From the NCBI GenBank assembly GCA_911728435.2, contig OU452204.1, positions 5,208,001-5,272,000 on the forward strand: 64,000 bases of DNA, read 5' to 3'. Origin of the DNA: Apoderus coryli (lineage: Eukaryota; Arthropoda; Insecta; Coleoptera; Attelabidae). The number at the start of each line of letters is the position of its first letter. Position 1 is the first letter of the stretch. The position numbers and the translations under genes are program-made. This document shows, in pieces, positions 25,137 to 34,019 of this stretch. The notes beneath the pieces were generated by a model, which worked only from the letters and a program-made list of their open reading frames with translations, had not been told where the DNA came from and did not search any database.

Positions 25137-26258
25137 TTAGCGGCCTATCTCCATACAGTGCAATTTACATAAAATAATGTTTGAGCATGTGAAGCGCATT
25201 ATCTCCCCTGTTCAACATGGATTTTTTCCTGGGCGATCTACGTCTACCAACCTTGCTGTCTTATCTCAATACGCTGCTGAAAAGTTGGATAAGGGTGATC
25301 AAGTCGATGTCATATATACAGATCTGTTAATGTCCGGGCAACCTCTGGTGTTCCGCAGGGGTCAGTGTTGAGCCCACTTTTATGTATGTGTTTTATAAAT
25401 GATACCACATGTGGACTTAAGTGTGATTCGTTATTGTTTGCCGATGATTTTAAAATTTACTCCTGCATTACCTCTGACATGGACTGCTTGCACTTACAGA
25501 ATGCCTTTAATAGATTATATCAGTGGTGCAGTCGAAACAGACTGCACTTAAATTTAAGTAAATATTGTTCAATTCACGCCAATTGAACCCAATGAATTTT
25601 GTTTATAGCGCTAACTCTCAGGTTCTTGGGAAGTGTTCTGGGGTGAAGGATTTGGGCGTATGGTTTGATGAGAAGCTCAGTTTCACGAGACATGTTGCTG
25701 AAATTATTGCGGCTTCTTACAAGAGCTTGGGTTTCATAATGCGAAACTCTAGGTATTTCCACTCTCCTTCTACACTTATATTACTTTTTAATTCGTTTGT
25801 TAGATCGCGGCTGGAGTACGCCTCAATGGTGTGGAATCCGGGTTACGGTGTTCATTCGAATAGTTTAGAGAATATCCAACGTAGATTTGCGAAGTGCTTG
25901 TGGTTTAAATGTGATTCGGTATACCCATTCATTGGATTTCCTCATGACCGCTTGTTAAATCCTTTTTAATTTGAAGCCTCTTGACAGACGCAGAGAGGAT
26001 GCCTCATACGTATTTATTTTCAAACTTTTAAATAGAATGATTGACTGCTCAGAGTTATTTTCTCTAATACCTTTTCGTATACCAAGCTCACGAAAAAGAA
26101 CCATCGGATCTAACTTCTATTTGCCGGCCGCGCGCACGAATTTGTTGCTATTCTCGCCGCTATTTGAGATGTGCCGTGTTTGTGATTTGGTCTCAGGTGA
26201 GATTGACATATTTTGTACAAATATTTCTCAGATAAAGAGAGTGTTTTTTGGACAATGA
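25137..26258 (+). pseudogene. Jockey/CR1-like LINE reverse transcriptase remnant
   Basis: The frame begins RPISI at the 5'-truncated edge and continues HGFFPGRSTSTNLAVLSQ, GDQVDVIYTD, then a deletion joins to LSPLLC. LLFADDFKIYS is the catalytic FADD box. It continues KDLGVWFDEKLSF, SRLEYASMVWNP and LENIQRRF, ending near 26258. Several frame changes occur, around 25370, 25580 and 25970. It is the same family as the LINE at 60881-62314 (shared QVD-IYTD, KDLGV or RDLGV, RSRLEYAS or RSKLEYAS). It splits the transposase pseudogene, so it is younger than that element. Inactive. Confidence 0.75.
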
Positions 26259-26656
26259 TATTTGTTATCTTTCGGAAACGTTTGAGTACGTATATTAGTA
26301 TTGTATTATTTTATTATTAAAATTTAAATACTATGTTTATTCTTAATCTATTGTTATTTGTATGTATTGTGATATGTGTTCTATTTCATGTTATATCTTA
26401 ACATTGTATTTATGTATTATGTATAGTGTTATAATGTTTAACATGATTACCAAAAAGAAAAACAACAAAATGTAGTAATATAATTTCATTAGTATTAATA
26501 ATTTAATAATAATTTTTCCTCGAAATGGTGAGTTAGTTAATTACAACAATACAATCATATTATAAAAAAGTGTCTTTTTTCAGACTTCAACACATTACTC
26601 TTAATATACTCCTAATAATGTAATACTTTCAAAAATACAATTTATCTACAAATTTT

Positions 26657-26815
26657 GCCACTGATGATGAAGCTAGTAAGCTTCGAAACATGTTTGGTAA
26701 TTTAATCGACCTAACACATTAAGTGTAGTGTATTAAATTGATTTCGTGGAGTTTGACGTTTTATTTCCTATTACAATACATTCACTCCACTTCAGAATGG
26801 ACTACTTCTTTATTA
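26657..26815 (+). repeat. GAAACATGT dispersed repeat, copy
   Basis: Starts CCACTGATGATGAAGC, has CTTCGAAACATGTTTGG, then GTGGAGTTTGACG, and ends CCACTTCAGAATGGACTAC. Related copies are near 21405, 29636, 44715, 45965 (reverse) and 62870-63060 (reverse). Confidence 0.55.
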
Positions 26816-26879
26816 TTGTTTCTGTACCTGCCCTTTAATTGGATATATTCTGTCAGGGCAGTTGTATCTTAACTAAATA

Positions 26880-27660
26880 AACTCTCTGAATGCTCATACA
26901 ATTGCATTTCGCAAATCTTCAGGTTGTGGTGTGTGGTACTTGATGTTATATATTTTATTTTGTAAATAACCCCACAAAAAAAAAATCCGTCATTGATGAG
27001 TCAGGCGATCTCGGTGGCCACCTTATATGTCCACCTGTTCCCATCCAAATGTCTAGCAAAATTCTCATTAAGATAAACTTTTACAATTTGGGCATTATGT
27101 GCAGGAGCACCGTCTTGTTGTATGTATAAATTGGGACGTTCAGCCAAATTCACATGTTCTAATATTAGATTTGGTAATAAATCACTGATTATTTCTAAAT
27201 ATCTATCAGCCCTAAGATTTCGTTGCTAAATGCAAATTTTATGCCGAATATTAAATATGCGACATTGAGACCGACCTTGTCGTTCATGTGGAAATATTAC
27301 GTGCTGGTTATTTTCACTCCAATACCTGCTTTTATGTCGATTTAAGATACTGGCACTAGTAAAATGGGCCTCGTCAGACCAAAAAACGAAATTTTGGAAA
27401 TTATCCACGCTGTGTAGTTGATTTCAAAACCACTCTCAAAAAATTATTCGACGCTCCGTATCACCCGGTTGTAAATTGTGTGTGAGATGGTATTTGTAGG
27501 GTTTGAATTTATGTTTTTTCAAAATCCTGTCAACGTTCATTTTGCTTACTCCTACAGAACTTGCTACAGTTCGACATGAATTGTTTGACTTGTTATGGAC
27601 AGACAGCAAGACATTAATTTTCCTCGTTTCCCGATATTTTTAGGATATTGGGTAGGATTT
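26880..27660 (-). pseudogene. DD41D-type transposase pseudogene, main body
   Basis: On the minus strand the pieces read SVGVSKMNVDRILKKHKFKP and LTHNLQPGDTERRIIF. Then comes NFVFWSDEAHF with the first catalytic Asp, RYWSENNQ, and later RPNLYIQQDGAPAHN with the second Asp. DFFLWGYLQNK follows with the third. The region between is degraded by frameshifts and stops. The N-terminal first helix-turn-helix is not visible; the mariner insertion and the inverted end adjoin at that side. It is a relative of the intact protein at 34591-35664. Non-functional. The C-terminal 30 or so residues are at 25022-25120. Confidence 0.7.
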
Positions 27661-27711
27661 TTGGTTATTTTGGACATTTTTGAGGTTATACCTACTCAGA
27701 ACGTTTTGACA

Positions 27712-28868
27712 TACGAGCGCTATTGGTGTTGTTTACAGTAACTTACAAGATTCATCTCGGCCCAAAAATGGAATTAAATCGTGAACATTTTCGTGCGATT
27801 ATTTTTTACAACTTTCGACGTGGATTAACTCAGCAACAGTGCATGGATGAACATAATTCAATTTTTGGCGATGAAGCACCATCAAGGATATTGTTTATCG
27901 ATGGTATGGTGAATTCAATCGTGGTCGTAGTTCACTCCATGACGAATTTCGTGAAGGTCGTTTAAAATCAGTTGTTGTTCCGAAAACCACTGATGCTGTA
28001 CGCGAACTGATATTGCAAAATCGTCATGTGACCTATCAAGACATTGAGACAACCTTAGGCATTAGTGGGACCAGCATACATTCAATATTGCATAAACATT
28101 TGACTGTCAAAAAAAATTGTTCGCGTTGGATCCCACACAATTTGTCCATTGCTCAAAAAAAGGCTCGTGTCGATTGGTCGAAAGAAATGCTCAAAAAATA
28201 CGTTCGCGGTGCTTCGAAACACGTCTATGACATCGTGACAGGTGAGAAATCTTGGATTTACGCGTGTGAGCCCGAAAGTAAACAGCAGTATGTGTGTTTT
28301 AAGATGAGCCAAATCCAACAAAAGTTGTTCGCGAACGAAGCACTTCCAAGCAAAGGGTCGCTTGTTTTTTCAGAAAAACTGGACATGTCGCAACCGTACC
28401 GGTAGAACAACGCAGAACAGTCAATTCTGAGTTGGACAGAACCATTTGTTTGCCAGTTGTCTTCCAAGAAATCAGGAAAACCAACCACCGAAGACGGATC
28501 ACTCTTCACCACAACAATGCGAGCTCTCACACATCGGCTCAAACAACTGCATTTTTGAGCACCCAAAAGATCGATTTGATGAGTCATCCGCCGTATAGTC
28601 CTGACCTGGCACCGAATGACTTCTTTTTATTCCCGTAGGTAAAAAAAAAACTGAGAAGTCAACGTTTTTCGACGCCTGAACGCATTCAGAATGCATGTTT
28701 TGGAGATACCTCAATCAGAGTGGCAAAAGTGCTTCGACAATTGGTTCAAACGCATGCAAAAGTGTATAGATCTTCATGGGGAATATTTTGAAAAACAATA
28801 AAGTGATTTTCGATGATTAATATTTCTTTTTGTCCTCTAATCCCGAAATATAAAAGGCAACCCTCGTA
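27712..28868 (+). mobile_element. Canonical mariner element, decayed
   Basis: The right end reads GGCAACCCTCGTA followed by TA, and the left end starts TACGAGCGCTATTGG, a degenerate match of the inverted end. About 1.16 kb is the usual mariner length. It inserted between the transposase body and the right inverted end of the older DD41D-type element. Confidence 0.65.
27768..28801 (+). pseudogene. mariner transposase pseudogene (DD34D type)
   Basis: The N-terminus MELNREHFRAIIFYNFRRGL is a mariner helix-turn-helix start. It is followed after frameshifts by VTYQDIETTLGISGTSIHSI, GEKSWIYACEPESKQQ, LHHNNASSHTSAQTTAFL and PPYSPDLAPNDFFLFP, ending LHGEYFEKQ. The usual length of about 345 residues is reached only by combining frames. 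Both of the first two catalytic positions are changed: the expected GDE is GEK, and the expected HHDN is HHNN. The third Asp (PND) remains, 34 residues after the second position. So the copy is dead by frameshift and by active-site loss. The family call is secure from the DD34D layout and the SPDLAP motif. Confidence 0.8.
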
Positions 28869-29194
28869 TAACAAAAAATTAAAATTTGGGTTATTACACA
28901 AAAAAAGTTGGATATAGAAAAAAACTGTTTCTCTCAAAATATTCTACTTAAAACAATCTAATAAACTCATTTTACAGCTTTTCGATAAGTTACCGGATAA
29001 CCGAGATGCGAGTGGGATCTCAAAATGCAAAGTTTTCAAAAACGCCTCAAAGTAGTAAAAGTGTTATTTTAGTTATGATTGTGGCATCTTAAGTTTAATA
29101 AAAAAAGTAGCACAGTGTCCCGAAAACCGTTTCCTTCTATCTTTACTAACAACCGAGATAACCCACAAAACCATCGAATTTGGGACAACCTGTA

Positions 29195-31440
29195 CATGGA
29201 AGGACCTCAAGAACTGTTTATCAACATCACTGTGTTCATGTGATGCACGACCTGTATAAAGAGATGTGCAGATATGACATTGCCATTATTATCTAGTTTT
29301 TAATTAACGACAGAATTTTGTGTGTAAAAGTCATAAACACAAGAGTATGATATTTGGAATACGATGAGCATGATAGAAACAAGCAACAAGCACATAATAT
29401 ACACAACACGAAACAATAATTATGCCTCTGCGTCAGAAATGTTAACATCGGTGAAACAGTTTAAGTACTTCCATCAGAGAAGACCTAGTAGCAGCAAATA
29501 ACCCGATTTTGAAATTTTATTTGTACGTTTCGGAAATAATAGAGCTTTTGACATAATATGAAATACCAGTGACTAAGGTACTTAGATTATTTGGAAGAAA
29601 CTGTATATAAGTGCTTAAATTCCATATTGAATCCTTATGATGATGGACGATTATTTGTCAGTCACTGAACTATTTAGCTCCGAAACATGTTTGGCAGAAA
29701 TGTGATTTTTATTTTATAGATTTAACAGGTTCTTATTTTATGGAGTACCTAGACGTTGTTTGATTTTCAAATTTGTTCAACTTTTCGTTGTCCTAAACTA
29801 GTGCCAACAGATAGCTCTAAAACACTTAGAGTTACGTTTTGTGGCTCGAAATCCATACCATATTACATGATATTTCCGTAACATCTGTGTCAAAAATAGA
29901 ACCTAAATATGAATTTGCTTTGCTTTGTAAACGTAATAATTATTTTATAGAAATAGTCCAATGTGCGTGGAGTTTATAATGTAACAATTATTGTCTGCTT
30001 ACATTGTATAGGTACCTAATAAAATTTATCCAATTTCAGCGCAACAATAACAAAGTTAAATTTAAAAAACTTTTTACATCCATAGTAGGTACTTTTAAAT
30101 TCGCTATTTCCGGTATACTGATAAAACTAACAAACCAACATAAAATCAAAAGTTTTGTTTACCAGATCCATGCTTTCATTTACATTATTCTACTATATTC
30201 TAGAACTTACCCCAAAGGGACAAAAACCTAGAATACGAGTACAATAATATTCACTAACAATCATTGAAGTTACAAGTGTACCAATTTTAATGTTGGATAT
30301 TATCATGGTCGGAGTCTGTGTTGATTCCACAGCGATTGCAATGTTATAGCTATCATATTTTTTGACTCAAGCTTATATTGCAATTGGCATAATATGTGTG
30401 ATTACACTATAGGTATTGTTATCTCTAATGTATTGAAAATATTCAAAAAGATATTATTCAAGAATATCCACGAATATTAATATAGAAAATCAATATACTT
30501 TCCCTTCTGGTGTGGTTGGAATCGTAGCATGGTTTTAAATTGCATACTCAAACTACGAGTATCAATATTTTCGGAGACATTTTATTGCCCTGAATAGGTA
30601 TATTTGAGGAAAAAAAAACAGTTTTTTAAAATAACATTTCTATTACCAAAAAATGCTTTCTCTGTGTATTTACATAAAATATTTTAGTAGATTTTTAAAA
30701 AAAATCTAACTATTCAGGAGATCGACACAACCGAAATTTTGAAAAATTTTTATGCAGTACTTCATTTTATGACCCCTGGATCCTAAAAATGACCTCAGTT
30801 CAAAAGTTTATATATATATATCTATAAACTGTCATTGTCACCTCCGAAATAGATATTATATATTCGTTGTCACTTCATATATAACGATTTCACTTCCGAT
30901 TTCGGAAGTCACAAGGTTTTGCCTTGTTTTCGCGTTTTTCGGTGTGTATGGGGGGTAGGGGGCCTAAATCCGAAAATTTGTGTTGGAGGTGACAACGCTA
31001 TTCGCGTACATAGAAAATTTTTCGTTAGTTCGAGTATATATGACTGGCGCTAGTGTCGCGTCCAATATTGTCATCAAGGGTACCATGTCACTTCCATTAT
31101 ATATAGGCATGAAATAGATATGCGTAGTATGTTGTCGCTTCCGAAATTTGGCAATAGCGCCTTGCAACAATCTTATGCACAAAATAAAATAAAAAATAAC
31201 TATGTATATGTCGTTTTCGCGCCACTACTTTGAGATAGATAAGCAGTAGACTTGGTGACGTCCGGTGAGAAACTAAACAAATATTATCACTAGCTGTAAC
31301 TGTGGATAATTGAGGTAAGGAAAATAATTTTTCTTTAAGTTATAAGAATATAGGTAAAGGTTGTAAGGTAGGTTGCTAGAACGAAATTCTAAATGCGTAA
31401 ACATGTGTTGAAATACTTTCAAATAACATTCAATATACAG
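29195..31440. other. Non-coding, dispersed repeats only
   Basis: No gene. 29636-29765 carries a copy of the GAAACATGT repeat (CTCCGAAACATGTTTGGC). From about 30830 to 31150 a GTCACTTCC-like motif recurs in both orientations. Confidence 0.4.
30835..31150. repeat. GTCACTTCC motif cluster
   Basis: Variants of TGTCACTTCC, or the reverse GGAAGTGACA, occur near 30835, 30868, 30889, 30904, 30985, 31086 and 31132, often next to ATATATA runs. A second cluster lies at about 37938-38175. It may be a degenerate satellite or the end of an unknown element. Confidence 0.35.
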
Positions 31441-31718
31441 GATAGCATATACAGGGTGAGTCACGAGGAACTGTACATACTTGTACCATAAGTAAAGGCA
31501 CGTTAGGGGATTATCAAATGACCATTAAAAAATGTCTCCTTGTTTTGATTATTAATATACAGGGTGAATTATGGATTTTCACCAAAACAATGTTTCGTTA
31601 TATCTTTTCAATGATTAAGTCGATTTATCTCATTTTTTTTATAAAAGTGTGTATTGGTGTCTGGCAACTAACTGACATATTCAGATTTAAAAAATCCAGG
31701 TCCGTCTTCGAGAAAATA

Positions 31719-33034
31719 TGTGGGACGACTTCATATTCAACATTTCACCCTGTATATGATTTTTCAAAAATCTGATATAATTTTTTCAAAGAGCATAAAT
31801 AGACAGTTAGACCTGGGTATTTGAATTTTTTGTTACACTCACATCACATTTCCAATTAAAGATTCATTTTAGAGCCAAATTGAAAATTGGCAATAATCAA
31901 GTATCTTACTGTACAATAATGTTTAGTTATTAAAAACAAATCCTCAAATTAGACAGAGACGACACACACTGTGCTCTAGTATGGTATATACCATAATTTG
32001 AATTGATTTACAGGGCCGGATTTAAAAATCTGGGCATTTTTGGTTCGTCCAAATAATTCACCCTGTATGTAACTTTTTCCATCCGTATTAGACAGAAAAC
32101 CGATAAAAATTGTTTGTAATAACCTAGTTTTCTTACTTGTTTGAGGAAAACTCATGTGTCTAATTATTTTAATCGGAATGGAATGAACAAGTCAGGGAAA
32201 TGTTTGTTCATAAATTAAGAAATAAAATAAAAAACAATAACCAAGCAATAAAACAATTTTAACAATGTGGAACAAAGTAAAACACAATTTAATAAACATT
32301 ACGATTATAAAAGATGTTCAAAATGAAATCCATCTGCCTTAATACACTTTTCTTGACGAATGTTTAAATCTGTAATAGACTTTCTGATTGTCAGTGGGTC
32401 ATATCTGGTAATATTGCAACAGTGAATAATTCTGTTAATGAGCTGTTGTGTTTTATAATCGTAATGTTTATTAAATTGTTTTTTACTTTATTTCACATTG
32501 TTAAAACTGTTTTATTGTTTGGTTATTGTTTTTTATTTTATTTCTTAATTTATGAATAAACATTTCCCTGGCTTATTCATTTCATTCCGATTAAAATAAT
32601 TAGACACATGAGTTTTCCTCAAACAAGTAAGAAAACTAGGTTATTACAAACATTTTTAATCGGTTTTCTGTCTATTACGGGTGGAAAAAGTTACATACAG
32701 GGTGAATTATTGGGACGAACCAGATATGCCAGATTTTTAAATCCGGCCCTGTAAATCAATTCAAATTATGGTATTTACCATCCTGGAGCACAGTGAATGT
32801 CGTTTCTGTTTATTTCTTTTTAATAACTAAACATTATTATAGAGTGAGATATTTCATTATTGCCAATTTTCAATTTGGCTCTAAAATTAATCTTTAATTG
32901 GAAATGTGAGGTGAGTGTAACAAAAAATTCAAATACCCAGGTCTAACTCTCTATTTATGCTCTTTGAAAAAATTATATCAAATTTTTGAAAAATCATATA
33001 CAGGGTGAAGTGTTGAATATGAAGCAGTCCCACA
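31719..33034. mobile_element. Large foldback palindrome (transposon derivative)
   Basis: Arms of about 590 bases (31719-32312 and 32451-33034) are reverse complements with scattered differences. Shared blocks include GAAAACTCATGTGTCTAATT and CCAATTTTCAATTTGGCTC. The 138-base spacer keeps the end of a transposase gene. Smaller TACAGGG...CCCTGTA segments are embedded in the arms. I interpret it as a snap-back deletion derivative of a Tc1/mariner-type element. Confidence 0.75.
32306..32467 (-). pseudogene. Tc1/mariner-type transposase C-terminal remnant
   Basis: The minus strand of the palindrome spacer reads THYDYKTQQLINRIIHCCN (HYDYKT inside the right arm), TRYDPLTIRKSITDLN, RQEKCIKADGFHFEHLL and a stop. 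The GFHFEHLL ending is the standard C-terminus of DDE transposases of the DD41D kind seen elsewhere here. It shows which superfamily the palindrome came from. Everything upstream of it has been replaced by the inverted arm, so it cannot encode an enzyme. Confidence 0.6.
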
Positions 33035-33111
33035 AGAGTAGTCGTGATTTTATTTTTCTGCAAAATTATTTATTTTGTTTTGTTTAATTTTACGTAACAT
33101 TTATCTTATAG

Positions 33112-33177
33112 CTCCAGATGACCTTTCCATAGAGCAGGAATCTATTAATATCAGACGAAAATCTGGTCGCCGAATAG
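33112..33177 (+). CDS. Possible small exon of an unknown gene
   Basis: Bounded by an acceptor (TTATCTTATAG) and a donor-like G|GTAATG. The open phase gives PDDLSIEQESINIRRKSGRR plus one residue. It is rich in basic residues at the end. No family recognised. It lies right outside the foldback palindrome and before other coding scraps, so it may be part of the same decayed gene as 33484-33609, but the phases do not join directly. Confidence 0.3.
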
Positions 33178-33230
33178 GTAATGGTTTTAATTAACACATA
33201 TTATTCATATCAACTCCTTTATTTATTTAT

Positions 33231-33495
33231 TTATATTAGCCACCTGAAAAATTTCATCCAATCATCAGATATTCTGATATTCAAAACAATGGTTTTACGA
33301 TAATAATTACGATTCTCTCTAAGACAATGCTTTTTCCTTTAAGTTAACGTATTTATTAAAGGAATGTTTTACATTTCTCTCTGTGGCATCAAAATTTTTA
33401 AAATCTATTTTACGAGCGTTGGGTATCTTAGTCACCATTTCCACCCAATCTAACATAGTGCTATAATAATTGGTACTATTTGTACTGTAAATTAT
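33231..33495 (-). pseudogene. Unrecognised coding fragment, minus strand
   Basis: The minus strand reads YSTNSTNYYSTMLDWVEMVT, KIPNARKIDFKNFDATERN, VKHSFNKYVNLKEKALS. After a one-frame shift near 33320 it continues RENRNYYRKTIVLNIRI, then SDDWMKFFRWLI and a stop. The regular charged-hydrophobic pattern, and the seamless continuation after a single shift, argue that this was real protein. I do not recognise the family. It begins about 20 bases from another fragment on the opposite strand, an odd back-to-back arrangement. Confidence 0.5.
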
Positions 33496-33609
33496 TTTAC
33501 ATCAGAGGGAATGAATATCCACCCACAGATGAAATTAAGCAATTTCTAGTGAAATATAACTTAGACCGATCGGTCATTGTTATAAAATCGAAAATCCAAC
33601 ATTTGGAAA
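33484..33609 (+). pseudogene. Unrecognised C-terminal coding fragment
   Basis: The plus strand reads LFYIRGNEYPPTDEIKQF, LVKYNLDRSVIVIKSKIQHL, then EKQHN and a stop. The block looks like a small helical DNA-binding-type C-terminus ending in KSKIQHL. That pattern recurs in uncharacterised insect proteins as far as I recall, but I cannot name the family. An acceptor-like ACATCAG lies at the start. No upstream exon was found with confidence. Confidence 0.5.
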
Positions 33610-34019
33610 AACAACATAACTAAAAAAGATTGTTGTATTAGAATTTATTTTTTCTTTAATATGTGTATTGCAAATTAATGTATTTTTTTATTTTTTACTT
33701 CTGCTCATTACGATTTATTTTAGTAATACATATTATGTAATGCGAAGGATTTATTTTTAATTTTTATATTATTTATTTTATTGTTATTTTAATAAAAAAA
33801 AAGGAAAGTATAAATAAATCATATAACTACGTATACTAAAACTCTTGTTTGATTACATTAAATAATTTGGGATAATAGACTAGTATAGTAATACTATGGT
33901 AATGTATTAAAGTATTTCCAAGAAATAAAAATAATTAAGTCTTATTTTTTTTTCAAAGACTATTTATGTCATTAGTTTAAAAGTATTAGCTAGCGCCCGT
34001 CTTTAGACACAGCTTAATA

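Larger units (their letters stand above)
23597..29194 (-). mobile_element. Composite: old DD41D-type element with nested insertions
   Basis: The segments about 23600-23945 and 28872-29194 are reverse complements over about 330 bases with scattered differences. They share TCGGTTATCCGGTAACTTATC and GTTTTTGAAAACTTTGCATTTT. The right end reads GGACAACCTGTA. Between them on the minus strand lie the pieces of one transposase gene (26880-27660 and 25022-25120), as expected for a Tc1/mariner superfamily element. The interior is expanded by a solo LTR, a LINE, a GAAACATGT repeat and a mariner. The left end interrupts a SINE unit. Outer borders are accurate to a few bases only. Confidence 0.65.
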
